Source of the DNA: an uncultured Porphyromonadaceae bacterium
GTDB taxonomy: Bacteria > Bacteroidota > Bacteroidia > Bacteroidales > Muribaculaceae
Assembly (NCBI GenBank): GCA_900544305.1
Contig: UQUV01000020.1
Location: 1-50,773 of the forward strand
Length of the DNA stretch: 50,773 bases
Direction of reading: 5' to 3'
Every line of letters starts with the position of its first letter. The stretch's first letter is position 1. The notes beneath the pieces were generated by a model. It worked only from the letters and a program-made list of their open reading frames with translations, was not told the DNA's origin and did not search any database. Below are positions 1 through 7,356 of the stretch, one piece after another. Position numbers and translations under genes: made by a program.

Positions 1-743
1 TCCTCGAACTGTTCTCCAACACATACCTCATGAATGAGCGAAAGCAATTTCATGCAGAAATACTCTTGTTGTTCATCCGCCGTTTCCTGCTGACTGATTG
101 GCTTGCCCGGCTCGTCCTGTCGTTTCCCGTCAGGAATGTATTTCTTCAATATATCCAGAAAAAGGCAGCTTTGACGGTACATGTCCGCACAACGGTTCTT
201 CATATATTGGAATGCCTCTTTCCTTGCTGCCTTTTGCTGGTCATAGAGTTCATTCAGTTTGGCTCTTTCCTTGTCATATTCAGCCTTGCAGCGTTCATAT
301 TCTTTTTCAGCCTGTTTTTCCTCTTCGGCAGTATGTTCCCTGTAGCCAATGGAATCATACCTGTTGTTGGCTTCATTCAGCGGCTTGCTTAGGCTCCTTG
401 TTACATCCTGTTGGGCTTCAATTTCAAGGGAATACCTTTCCATGTGTCGATAGCAAGCACGCTCTACGGCACTATCACTCAACGGGCACACCTCATAAGC
501 CTGTATGCTCTTTTCTATTTCGGTTTTCAGGCTGTTGAGTATCAAGGTGTATTGTTCTTTTTGCCTGTCAAGCACCAGTTCAAGGATAGCAGCCTCAAAA
601 GACTTCATGTCATTGTATTCCTGACAGAAATCGGAAATGAATTTTTGTCTGTCAAAAGAGAAAACGCGATTGTCTATATAGTCCCTGTATATTCTATTGA
701 GTTCCCCGTATCGGGGAATCATCGTCTGTATCTTGTCTGCCAT
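1..743 (-). CDS. Hypothetical coiled-coil protein, 3' end cut by window edge
   Basis: An uninterrupted minus-strand frame runs from an ATG at 743 to the window edge, about 247 codons without a stop, so the C-terminus lies outside. The product starts MADKIQTMIPRYGEL and is rich in charged residues. Residues about 125-170 (EEEKQAEKEYERCKAEYDK) look like a coiled coil. There is no signal peptide or membrane segment. Its start lies 7 bp after the stop of the DUF1016 nuclease gene, so the two are probably one operon inside the integrated element. I do not recognise the family. Partnership with the nuclease is inferred from spacing alone. Confidence 0.7.
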   Translation of the reverse strand, partial: MADKIQTMIPRYGELNRIYRDYIDNRVFSFDRQKFISDFCQEYNDMKSFEAAILELVLDRQKEQYTLILNSLKTEIEKSIQAYEVCPLSDSAVERACYRHMERYSLEIEAQQDVTRSLSKPLNEANNRYDSIGYREHTAEEEKQAEKEYERCKAEYDKERAKLNELYDQQKAARKEAFQYMKNRCADMYRQSCLFLDILKKYIPDGKRQDEPGKPISQQETADEQQEYFCMKLLSLIHEVCVGEQFE

Positions 744-750
744 AGGTGTC

Positions 751-2046
751 CTACTTTTGTCTGTTCTTTTCATTGTCAAGAAGCATAGTCAGTTCTTCTT
801 CCACCTGTTCTATGCTTGGCAACGCCGATTTCAGGCTTTCCGGCACAGCCTTGCTGAGCTGGTAATCGCTGATGCCGATAGGCTGGTCATAGCCTGTCAG
901 TGCATATTGCGCGACAATCTCATCCTTGCCCTTGCACAACAGCAGCCCGATGGTCTTGTTGTCATTCTCTCCCCTCAGTTTATCATCCACCACATTGATG
1001 TAGAAGTTCAACTGTCCGGCGTATTCCGGTTTGAACGGGGTCGCTTTCAGTTCCACAACTACGTATGCATGGAGCTTTATGTTGTACAGAATCAGGTCGG
1101 CATAGAAATCGCTGTCGCCAATCTGGAAATGTTTCTGCCTTGCGACAAAGGCGAATCCGTTGCCCATCTCCAGCAGATAACGGGTAATGTGCTTTACCAG
1201 TTGTTCTTCTATGTCCCTTTCGTCCGCACGTTCTTTGGCTCCTGCCAAGTCGAAGATATACGGGTCTTTTAACAGGTAGTTGGCAAGATCGCTTTGGGGC
1301 GCAGGAAGCGTGGCGGTAAAATTATTGACCTTGCGGCTGTTAATTTGCCTTTCGTACAATTTGCTTTCAATCTGCATTTTAAGGACATTGCTGCTCCAGC
1401 CCATTTCCACGGATTGCTTCATATACCAGTAATCGACACCTAACGGAAGGGAACTGTTCAGCAGAATCACATGGCTTGCCCAATTGATTCTTGCGACAGG
1501 TGATGCCAGGAACAGTTTTTCCATGTCCTCAATCGGTACTTGATAAACGGCGGCTACTGTTTGGACTACATCCTGAATTTGTGCAAGAGGTTCTTGCACA
1601 ATTACAATTTCCTTATTGTCTGAGGATTGAATTTGCGCAAGAGGCTCTTGCGTAAATGTCATATTGTTCAGGCTTTGAAGTTCATCCGTGATTTTCTGCA
1701 CACTTGGAGTAAGTAATTTCGCATCGGTTTCTATAAAACTCCGTAATGCGCCCAATGGATAGGAGCGTGCGAACTGGCACATATAAGCCAAGTTCCTGAC
1801 CGAATACCCTTTCTTTTCGGGATAATTGAACCGTATCGCCTGCGCCAGTTTCTTGATGACCTTACCGCCCCAGCCTTGTCGGTTCTGGTGGTACAATATG
1901 TAATTGCCCATCTTCCAATAGTGGAACAGCATCTGCGCATTGGCTGCACTGATGAGCCGGACTTGCGCCTGCTCTATTTCTGACCCGATGGCATTGACAA
2001 AAGCCTCGAAACTTCTTTTCTCTATATTGTTATCGTTGTTGCTCAT
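751..2046 (-). CDS. DUF1016 / YhcG-family PDDEXK nuclease
   Basis: The product is 431 residues, the usual length for the DUF1016 (YhcG) family. The N-terminal half (about 10-110) carries the family's helical domain. The C-terminal half holds the PDDEXK-like core, with an aspartate in FYADLILYN followed by VVVELK. Family members are predicted endonucleases, often found in defence islands and type I restriction loci. The linker near residues 130-155 contains the same octapeptide, QEPLAQIQ, twice; each copy is encoded by a DNA palindrome (1573-1657). Start ATG 2046 sits just downstream of a -7 box (2068-2075). It is transcribed with the unknown gene at 1-743. Confidence 0.85.
   Translation of the reverse strand: MSNNDNNIEKRSFEAFVNAIGSEIEQAQVRLISAANAQMLFHYWKMGNYILYHQNRQGWGGKVIKKLAQAIRFNYPEKKGYSVRNLAYMCQFARSYPLGALRSFIETDAKLLTPSVQKITDELQSLNNMTFTQEPLAQIQSSDNKEIVIVQEPLAQIQDVVQTVAAVYQVPIEDMEKLFLASPVARINWASHVILLNSSLPLGVDYWYMKQSVEMGWSSNVLKMQIESKLYERQINSRKVNNFTATLPAPQSDLANYLLKDPYIFDLAGAKERADERDIEEQLVKHITRYLLEMGNGFAFVARQKHFQIGDSDFYADLILYNIKLHAYVVVELKATPFKPEYAGQLNFYINVVDDKLRGENDNKTIGLLLCKGKDEIVAQYALTGYDQPIGISDYQLSKAVPESLKSALPSIEQVEEELTMLLDNEKNRQK
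1573..1657. repeat. Two in-frame palindromic repeats inside the DUF1016 gene
   Basis: Two near-identical 31-base units begin at 1573 and 1627, exactly 54 bases (18 codons) apart. Each contains a palindrome: TTGTGCAAGA-ggt-TCTTGCACAA at 1579-1601, and TTTGCGCAAGAG-g-CTCTTGCGTAAA at 1632-1656 with one mismatch. Both are read in the same frame as QEPLAQIQ. The symmetry exceeds what the protein sequence requires. Confidence 0.8.
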
Positions 2047-2067
2047 TGTTGTATGTATTGAAAGTTA

Positions 2068-2075
2068 CAAAGGTA
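2068..2075 (-). promoter_or_regulatory. -7 box for the DUF1016 gene
   Basis: On the minus strand the sequence reads TACCTTTG, a perfect match to the Bacteroidetes -7 consensus TAnnTTTG, 21 bp upstream of the ATG at 2046. No clear TTTG -33 element is seen at the usual distance. Confidence 0.55.
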
Positions 2076-2115
2076 AGCCCAATTACAGGTTTTCCATGAA
2101 ACTTGCTGATTGTTT

Positions 2116-3399
2116 TTACAGTTGGTTGAATTTGTTCATTGCATTTGCCTTGATGTCATCTGCGATGTCAATGTAAGGTTTCATGGCTTTATAATCGCTG
2201 TGTCCCGTCCATTTCATGACCACTTGTGCCGGGATACCGAGTGCCAAGGCGTTACAAATGAATGTCCTTCGTCCGGCGTGAGTGCTTAACAGTGCGTATT
2301 TAGGTGTCACCTCATCTATACGCTCATTTCCTTTATAATATGTTTCCCTTACAGGCTCGTTGATTTCGGCAAGCTCGCCCAACTCTTTCAGATAATCATT
2401 CATTTTCTGATTGCTGATGACTGGCAGTGCCATGTTGTTCTCAAAGTGAATGTCCTTGTATTTTTCAAGTATGGCTTTGCTGTATTTGTTCAGTTCAATG
2501 TTTAGGCTGTCTGCCGTTTTGACGGTAGTAACTTCTATGTGGTCGGATTTGACGTCACTTCGCTTTAAGTTACGGACATCTGAATACCTTAGACTTGTGA
2601 AACAACAGAACAGGAAAACATCCCGGACACGTTCCAGATATTGTTTGTCTTTGGGTATCTGATAGTCTTTCAGTCTATTCAATTCGTCCCATGTCAGAAA
2701 GATTACTTTCTTTGAAGTAGTTTTCAATTTCGGTTTGAATGTATCGTATGCAATGTTTTGGTTATATCCCTTTTTGAAGCTCCATCGTAGAAACCATTTG
2801 AGGAATCCCATCTGTTTGCCGATGGTACTGTTTCTCATGTCTTTTTTGTCACGCAAGAAGTTTACATACTCGTTTAGTCCGAACTCATCGAAATACTCAA
2901 AAGTTACATCTTCTTTGAACTCTTTGAGGTGATTTTTTACGGCTGCAAATTTTTCGTATGTGGATTCTGTCCAGTTGTTCTGCTTGCCACATTCCTTGAC
3001 AAACTCATCAAATACCTCCCAAAAACTTATTTTAGTATCTTCCTGCTGCTCCTCGCTGCTATTTTTCATTCGCAAATTGAACGCATCTTTCAACTGTTGG
3101 GTGGTCGGCATGGTTTCCTGTACCTCAAATTCTTTAAACACGTTTTGAATTTCGGCATAGTATCTTAGCAAATCAGCATTGATTTCGGATGCACTTTGCT
3201 TTAATTTATTGGTACATCCGTTCTTTACACGCTGCTTGTTAGCGTCCCATTTAGTCACATCAATCCTATATCCAGTTGTAAACTCGATGCGGTGGCTTGC
3301 GTATATGACACGCATACGGATGGGAACGTTCTCCACGATTGGAACGCCGTTCTTTTTGCGGCTTTCAGGTGCAAAAATGATGTTTCGTTTGATGTTCAT
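2116..3399 (-). CDS. Tyrosine recombinase / integrase of the element
   Basis: The product is 427 residues from ATG 3399. It has the Bacteroidetes integrase layout: an N-terminal arm-binding domain (about 1-95), a SAM-like core-binding domain (about 115-225) and a C-terminal catalytic domain. Catalytic residues are visible: Arg in SLRYSD, then HAGR (His374, Arg377), GHSDY (His400) and KPYI (nucleophile Tyr409). A longer frame could begin at TTG 3441, but a -7 box (3427-3434) lies inside that extension, so 3399 is preferred. The gene is the last one before the tRNA-like junction at 3549-3572, the usual place for an integrase. A role as a DNA invertase for a neighbouring hsdS outside the window is an alternative. 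Confidence 0.9.
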   Translation of the reverse strand: MNIKRNIIFAPESRKKNGVPIVENVPIRMRVIYASHRIEFTTGYRIDVTKWDANKQRVKNGCTNKLKQSASEINADLLRYYAEIQNVFKEFEVQETMPTTQQLKDAFNLRMKNSSEEQQEDTKISFWEVFDEFVKECGKQNNWTESTYEKFAAVKNHLKEFKEDVTFEYFDEFGLNEYVNFLRDKKDMRNSTIGKQMGFLKWFLRWSFKKGYNQNIAYDTFKPKLKTTSKKVIFLTWDELNRLKDYQIPKDKQYLERVRDVFLFCCFTSLRYSDVRNLKRSDVKSDHIEVTTVKTADSLNIELNKYSKAILEKYKDIHFENNMALPVISNQKMNDYLKELGELAEINEPVRETYYKGNERIDEVTPKYALLSTHAGRRTFICNALALGIPAQVVMKWTGHSDYKAMKPYIDIADDIKANAMNKFNQL

Positions 3400-3403
3400 G
3401 ACT

Positions 3404-3439
3404 GGGTGTATTTGAAATTCTGCACCCAAATATACACCC
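3404..3439 (-). promoter_or_regulatory. -7 box, inverted repeat and direct repeats ahead of the integrase
   Basis: Minus-strand TATATTTG at 3427-3434 fits the -7 consensus. It sits within an imperfect inverted repeat (GGGTGTATTTG at 3404-3414 against CAAATATACACCC at 3427-3439). The motif CACCCAAA also occurs twice in direct orientation (3423-3440). Such a cluster could be an operator or arm-type recombinase sites; which one is not decidable here. Confidence 0.5.
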
Positions 3440-3548
3440 AAAAATTGAAATAGCGAGCGATATTCAATAATATTTAGATTTAATTATGATTGTAATAAGC
3501 TGGTTATTAATAGACATTTGCGATTGCATGATATTTTGAGATAATACA

Positions 3549-3572
3549 GGTTCAAGAGCCTCTCTCTCCGCA
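3549..3572 (+). other. tRNA-Ser 3'-end remnant: probable attachment site (att) of the element
   Basis: The sequence GGTTCAAGAGCCTCTCTCTC followed by CGCA resembles the T-arm and 3' acceptor strand of a tRNA-Ser. The intact tRNA-Ser in this window ends GGTTCGAATCCCTCTCTTTC followed by CGCA. No 5' half of a tRNA precedes it; the integrase side does. A terminator follows at once, as after a real tRNA. Position 61 of the T-stem (G instead of the invariant C) would not suit a functional tRNA. The restored tRNA gene should lie at the other end of the element, to the left of the window. Confidence 0.6.
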
Positions 3573-3574
3573 AA

Positions 3575-3616
3575 AAAAGCGCGAAAGTCGAAAGATTTTC
3601 GCGCTTTTCTTTTTTG
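3575..3616 (+). terminator. Terminator of the displaced tRNA-Ser gene
   Basis: A perfect 12-bp stem (AAAAGCGCGAAA 3575-3586 with TTTCGCGCTTTT 3597-3608) is followed by a T-run. It lies directly after the tRNA remnant and no gene ends here on the plus strand, so it is best read as the original tRNA terminator stranded by integration. Confidence 0.75.
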
Positions 3617-3647
3617 TTTCCCTTCAGGGATTTGCCTGACGAATATC

Positions 3648-3673
3648 CCAAAAGTTGAACGCAAAACTTTTGG
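3648..3673 (-). terminator. Hairpin downstream of the methyltransferase gene
   Basis: A 9-bp stem, CCAAAAGTT (3648-3656) with AACTTTTGG (3665-3673), begins 9 bp after the methyltransferase stop. There is no good T-run on the minus strand, so it may stabilise the 3' end rather than terminate. Confidence 0.45.
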
Positions 3674-3681
3674 AATACTTT

Positions 3682-4410
3682 TTATTTCGTGGCGGTTAGT
3701 TTTGCGAGGTAGTCGTAGTGTTCGCCTTGGGTGATGAGTTCGGCTTTGAATCCGTTTTGTGAGGCGTAGTAGGCGAGGGTGTCGAAGTCGACGTAGAGCC
3801 ATTTGAATTCCGGACCTGTGATGTTGCGGTATTTCATGCTGTAGACGAGTTCGCCGTAATAGTCGCCGTTGAGGTCGATGAGCATGCTGCCGTCTTCGTC
3901 CTCAAATACGTAGTGAATGTCGCTCGAGTCCATGAAAATTGCGCCGCCTTCGTTGAGCAGTTGTTTCATTCGGGCGAAAAAGGTTTCCATGTTCTTCAAA
4001 CTGCCGATAATTCCGGCTCCGTTCATCAGCATGAGTATCGTGTCGTATTTGCCTTGAAACGACGGTGAAAAGAGGTCGGCTGTCCGTGCGTTCACTCCCC
4101 GGGCTTTCATCACTTCGACCGACAGTTCGGAAATGTCGATGGCTTCAACGTCTTTCCCCATGTTGGCAAGTGCCAGCGCGTGGCATCCGCTTCCGGCTCC
4201 CACGTCGAGAATTTTGCCTGTGGCCATCCGCAGTGCATCCTGCTCGACGGCGGGCATTTTGTCAAATGAACGGAAAAGAGTGGATACGGGTATTTCGTCT
4301 TCGTCGAAATCGGGCGAGAACACGCGCAGTTTTGCTGCTTTTCCTGTTTTGTAATAGTCCGTAATGGCTGCTCCCATCGGGTCGTGGGCGGTTGTCAATA
4401 GTTTGCTCAT
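3682..4410 (-). CDS. Class I SAM-dependent methyltransferase
   Basis: The product is 242 residues from ATG 4410 (MSKLLTTAHDP). Motif I, KILDVGAGSG, is at residues 66-75, followed by an acidic EAIDIS strand end and LNEGGAIFMD, all typical of the Rossmann-fold methyltransferase core. The substrate is unknown; small-molecule targets are most common for this domain type. No signal peptide is present. The start is supported by a full promoter at 4431-4462, which excludes the longer frame that begins at 4602. It is a single-gene unit transcribed away from the tRNA. Confidence 0.85.
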   Translation of the reverse strand: MSKLLTTAHDPMGAAITDYYKTGKAAKLRVFSPDFDEDEIPVSTLFRSFDKMPAVEQDALRMATGKILDVGAGSGCHALALANMGKDVEAIDISELSVEVMKARGVNARTADLFSPSFQGKYDTILMLMNGAGIIGSLKNMETFFARMKQLLNEGGAIFMDSSDIHYVFEDEDGSMLIDLNGDYYGELVYSMKYRNITGPEFKWLYVDFDTLAYYASQNGFKAELITQGEHYDYLAKLTATK

Positions 4411-4430
4411 GCTTGTGATGTTTGTATAGA

Positions 4431-4462
4431 CAAAATTAGTGAAATGTGGGCGCATGGGCAAA
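4431..4462 (-). promoter_or_regulatory. Promoter of the methyltransferase gene
   Basis: Minus strand: TTTG (4462-4459), 20 bp spacer, TAATTTTG (4438-4431). Both elements match the Bacteroidetes housekeeping consensus, and the expected start of transcription falls about 15 bp before the ATG at 4410. Confidence 0.7.
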
Positions 4463-4602
4463 TGAAAACAAAGTTTTCCAATCCGGGTAATGCTGCGGCA
4501 TGTGGTGGCAGCCTGCGTCGGGCAGCGGAAACGGAGAATGTGCAATAAATGTGATATTGGGTAAAATTTTGTAAAAACATATACGACGAAAGCGAAAAAC
4601 AT

Positions 4603-4610
4603 TACCTTTG
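4603..4610 (+). promoter_or_regulatory. -7 box of the tRNA-Ser gene
   Basis: TACCTTTG matches TAnnTTTG and ends 13 bp before the tRNA. The nearest upstream TTTG (4568-4571) is farther than usual, so only the -7 element is called. Confidence 0.55.
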
Positions 4611-4623
4611 CAGGCGAAAATAA

Positions 4624-4710
4624 GGAAAGATGCCGGAGTGGCCGATCGGGACGGTCTCGAAAACCGTTGTACGGGTAACCGTACCGAGGGTTCGAATCCC
4701 TCTCTTTCCG
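4624..4710 (+). tRNA. tRNA-Ser(CGA)
   Basis: The 87-nt gene folds as a class II tRNA. The acceptor stem is GGAAAGA/TCTTTCC with discriminator G73, the usual one for serine. The anticodon stem ACGGT/ACCGT holds the loop CTCGAAA, giving anticodon CGA, which reads UCG. The long variable arm pairs GTACGG with CCGTAC. The T-arm is GAGGG-TTCGAAT-CCCTC. CCA is not encoded in full; only CA follows G73. A terminator lies 14 bp downstream. Confidence 0.95.
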
Positions 4711-4723
4711 CAGAATGCATTGG

Positions 4724-4754
4724 ACGTCGCATCTTCGGATTGCGGCGTTTTTTT
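4724..4754 (+). terminator. Terminator after tRNA-Ser
   Basis: Stem ACGTCGCA (4724-4731) with TGCGGCGT (4741-4748, one G-T pair), loop around TCTTCGGAT, and a run of seven T at 4748-4754. Confidence 0.8.
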
Positions 4755-4776
4755 ATGTCGCTCCGTACTGTTGCCC

Positions 4777-4807
4777 GTTGCAGATTCTGCAATTATCATT
4801 AATTTTG
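4777..4807 (+). promoter_or_regulatory. Promoter of the NagZ-like gene
   Basis: GTTG (4777-4780, near-consensus for TTTG), 19 bp spacer, TAATTTTG (4800-4807). It leaves a leader of about 65 nt before the ATG at 4879. Confidence 0.6.
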
Positions 4808-4878
4808 CGGTGCGATAACGAGTGGAGTGGCAGGTGCTGCCGTTGCGTGTCGCACGTAATTAACCTTTTAAAACTGAT

Positions 4879-6009
4879 ATGAAAAAATACATTTTTCTTG
4901 CAATGATGGCTGTGTCTATGGTGTTCTGCGCTGCGGGTGCAGAGAAAACCGGAAAACTTTCCGATGAAACCTTGCGGCGTTATGCCGCCCAGATGCTGAT
5001 GGTGGGCTTCAAGGGCGACAGTATTGATGAAAACAGCGATGCCGTGCGCTATGTGCGCGACCTGCACGTTGGCGGCATCATTCTTTTTGATGTGGACTTG
5101 ACAGGCTCGGCCACTATCGGTTCCCGAAACATTACTTCTAAAGAACAACTTGCGAAACTCACTTCCGACCTTCGACGTTATGCCGATTACGAATTGCTGA
5201 TTGCCGTCGACCAGGAAGGCGGACGCGTATGCCGCTTGAAGGAACAGTATGGTTTTCAGCCGACGGTCAGCGCCGAATATCTGGGCGAAGTGAACAATCG
5301 CGACACTACCTATATGTATGGCGAACGCATGGCCCGTGAAATGGCCGAGGTGGGATTGAATGTCAATCTCGCTCCGCTGCTTGATGTGAATGTCAACAAG
5401 GATTGCCCGGTTATCGGCAAGCTCCACCGCAGTTTCTCGTCGGATGCGCAGGTGGTGGCCGACAATGCCGGATGGTTTATCGATGCGCACCATGCACATG
5501 GGGTGCTTTGTTCCGTGAAGCATTTCCCCGGACACGGCAGTGCCGCTTCTGATTCCCATTACGGTTTGACTGATGTGACCGACACCTGGAAAAGAGAGGA
5601 ACTTGAACCTTTCCGCCAAATGGTGGAGGCCGACAAGGTGGACATGATAATGACGGCGCATATTTTCAACCGTCAGCTTGACAAAAAACTGCCGGCTACA
5701 CTGTCGAAGGTCATTATCCAAGGCGTGCTCCGCGATGAACTGGGCTTTGACGGGGTAGTGGTGACCGACGATATGTATATGCAGGGCATTATCGACCATT
5801 ATTCCATCAAGGACGCCGTGGTACTTGCCATCAATGCCGGAGCCGACATGCTTGTGATGGGCAACAACATTTCCACAGGTTTCGAACCTGACCGCCCGTT
5901 CCATATCGTGGACATGATTGTGAAGGCGGTGAAGGACGGTGAAATCAGTGAACAGCGTCTGATAGAATCGCACAACCGTATTGAAAAACTGCTGAAGCGG
6001 TTGAAATGA
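4879..6009 (+). CDS. Secreted GH3 beta-N-acetylhexosaminidase, NagZ-like
   Basis: The product is 376 residues and begins with a signal peptide (about 1-20), so it acts in the periplasm or outside. It contains only the GH3 N-terminal barrel, as NagZ does. KHFPGHG at 214-220 and the DSH triad at 225-227 are the NagZ signature, in which the His acts as acid/base. TDD at 296-298 supplies the nucleophile (Asp297). The family removes GlcNAc from peptidoglycan turnover products. Cytoplasmic NagZ lacks a signal peptide, so this exported form may process murein fragments outside the inner membrane. That fits the amidase/DigH-like locus about 13 kb downstream, although linkage is only by proximity. Confidence 0.88.
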   Translation: MKKYIFLAMMAVSMVFCAAGAEKTGKLSDETLRRYAAQMLMVGFKGDSIDENSDAVRYVRDLHVGGIILFDVDLTGSATIGSRNITSKEQLAKLTSDLRRYADYELLIAVDQEGGRVCRLKEQYGFQPTVSAEYLGEVNNRDTTYMYGERMAREMAEVGLNVNLAPLLDVNVNKDCPVIGKLHRSFSSDAQVVADNAGWFIDAHHAHGVLCSVKHFPGHGSAASDSHYGLTDVTDTWKREELEPFRQMVEADKVDMIMTAHIFNRQLDKKLPATLSKVIIQGVLRDELGFDGVVVTDDMYMQGIIDHYSIKDAVVLAINAGADMLVMGNNISTGFEPDRPFHIVDMIVKAVKDGEISEQRLIESHNRIEKLLKRLK

Positions 6010-6053
6010 GGAAAGGAATACTACCGAATATATACGACTTTTTAGCTGAATGA
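6010..6053 (+). pseudogene. Possible remnant of an AAA_14-type gene 3' end
   Basis: Just after the NagZ-like stop, one frame reads ILPNIYDFLAE then stop (6051-6053). The complete ATPase gene downstream ends ITTISIYDFLLKDNALEL. The DNA of the two segments is also alike, including a perfect 16-base identity in inverted orientation (6029-6044 and 6111-6126). This looks like the last 14 or so codons of a second, otherwise lost, AAA_14 gene. The fragment is very short, so the call is tentative. Confidence 0.4.
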
Positions 6054-6126
6054 AGCGTTGAAAAAGTATGGAAATTTCTGCTGCTATAGTTCTAGAGCAT
6101 TGTCTTTCAATAAAAAGTCGTATATA
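6029..6126. repeat. 16-bp perfect inverted repeat around the ATPase 3' end
   Basis: TATATACGACTTTTTA at 6029-6044 is matched exactly by its complement at 6111-6126, 66 bp apart. The right copy is coding (IYDFL of the ATPase). The left copy encodes the same residues on the plus strand. Confidence 0.75.
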
Positions 6127-7340
6127 CTAATGGTCGTAATTCCATATTCGTCTCTGGTCACTGGGATTTCCTCCCCGAGGATAATCATCTTCTTAAAAGA
6201 ATCATCCACTTTGAGCAATGAAGCACGTTCTTGTTTGATTTTCTCGTCCGATTCCATGCGATAAGCCGATTGAATATAGTAACGTTTGCTTCCAAGGTTG
6301 CAGATGAAGTCCACTTCCAATTGAGAGCGTTGCTGCTTGCCTTCCTTGTTTATTGTTATGACCGGTACAACTCCAACGTCAACATTAAAGCCTCGTATCC
6401 TCAATTCATTATAGATCAGATTCTCCATTAGATGTGTTTTTTCCATTTGACGGAAGTTGATACGTGCATTTCGTAACCCTAAATCCATGAAATAATACTT
6501 AAATGGCGTATTGATATACCGTTTGCCTTTGATGTCATAGCGGGTTGACTGCTCAATTAGAAAAGAATCACACAGGTGGTCAATGTAGTCTTTAATTGTG
6601 TCTTGTGTTATGGCTGATTTCTTTTCACTTTTGAACGTATTGGCCAGTTTGTTCGGATTGGTCAGTGCTCCAATCCCCGAAGCCAAAATGTTGATAAGCT
6701 CCTCCAGATCTTGGTCTTTACGAATGTTATACCTGTCTTTGATGTCTTTGATGTATGTTTCTTCAAACAGGTTTTTCAGAAAACGAACTTTCAGATCTTC
6801 TGTTTCATACGACAGTATTTGAGGTAGTCCGCCATATAGCATATATTCATTAAGACCGGCTTGAGGTGTACCGGTATATGCTGACATGTATTCGTTGAAA
6901 CTCAAGGGATACATCTTTACTTCGAAACCTCTTCCTCGAAATTCCGTTGCGATATCCTTCGACAGGAATTTAGCATTGCTTCCAGTTACATATACATCTG
7001 TATTCCGCATTTTCAGGAAGCCGTTAAGAACATCTTTGAAGTCGTCAAGCATCTGTACCTCGTCTATCAAGATGTAGTACAAGTTGTTGTCAACAATTCT
7101 GCTTTCTACGTATGTGTATAAGTTTTCGGGGTTTCTCATTGCCCTATTCTTATAGTCTTCCAGGTCTATCTTTATTATGTGATCAGAAGATACTCCACTG
7201 TTTTCGAGGTATGATGTGAACAGTTCAAACAGCAAAAACGATTTTCCGCATCTTCGCATTCCTGTTATCACCTTTATCATCCCATTATTCTGGAGGGAAA
7301 TGAGTTCGTTCAGATACCTTTTTCGTTCAATGTTTTTCAT
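6084..7340 (-). CDS. AAA_14 ATPase with DUF4143 C-terminal domain
   Basis: The product is 418 residues. Walker A is TGMRRCGKS at about 26-34, and Walker B is YILIDEVQML near residue 95. The C-terminal part (about 200-370) matches the DUF4143 type, ending with a nuclease-like stretch (LEVDFICNLGSKRYYIQ). Proteins of this type are common in Bacteroidales and are often described as archaeal-like ATPases; their role is not settled. There is no signal peptide. The gene is a single unit, converging on the NagZ-like gene. Its promoter is bracketed by inverted repeats (7357-7446), which suggests autoregulation. A remnant of a similar gene seems to lie just past its stop. Confidence 0.85.
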   Translation of the reverse strand: MKNIERKRYLNELISLQNNGMIKVITGMRRCGKSFLLFELFTSYLENSGVSSDHIIKIDLEDYKNRAMRNPENLYTYVESRIVDNNLYYILIDEVQMLDDFKDVLNGFLKMRNTDVYVTGSNAKFLSKDIATEFRGRGFEVKMYPLSFNEYMSAYTGTPQAGLNEYMLYGGLPQILSYETEDLKVRFLKNLFEETYIKDIKDRYNIRKDQDLEELINILASGIGALTNPNKLANTFKSEKKSAITQDTIKDYIDHLCDSFLIEQSTRYDIKGKRYINTPFKYYFMDLGLRNARINFRQMEKTHLMENLIYNELRIRGFNVDVGVVPVITINKEGKQQRSQLEVDFICNLGSKRYYIQSAYRMESDEKIKQERASLLKVDDSFKKMIILGEEIPVTRDEYGITTISIYDFLLKDNALEL

Positions 7341-7356
7341 CGTTAGTCGAAAGTTG

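Noticed and set aside
2116..3441. Integrase as the invertase of a phase-variable type I restriction locus
   Set aside because: DUF1016 and a recombinase together can signal such a locus, but no hsdS gene or invertible repeat is in the window, and the tRNA remnant favours an integrative element.
3464..3802. Minus-strand frame of 112 codons across the junction and terminator
   Set aside because: It crosses the tRNA remnant, a terminator hairpin and the end of the methyltransferase gene, and its product is low-complexity and Arg-rich.
4753..5973. A 406-codon minus-strand frame over the NagZ-like gene and the tRNA terminator
   Set aside because: It runs through a terminator hairpin and opposite a gene with intact catalytic motifs.
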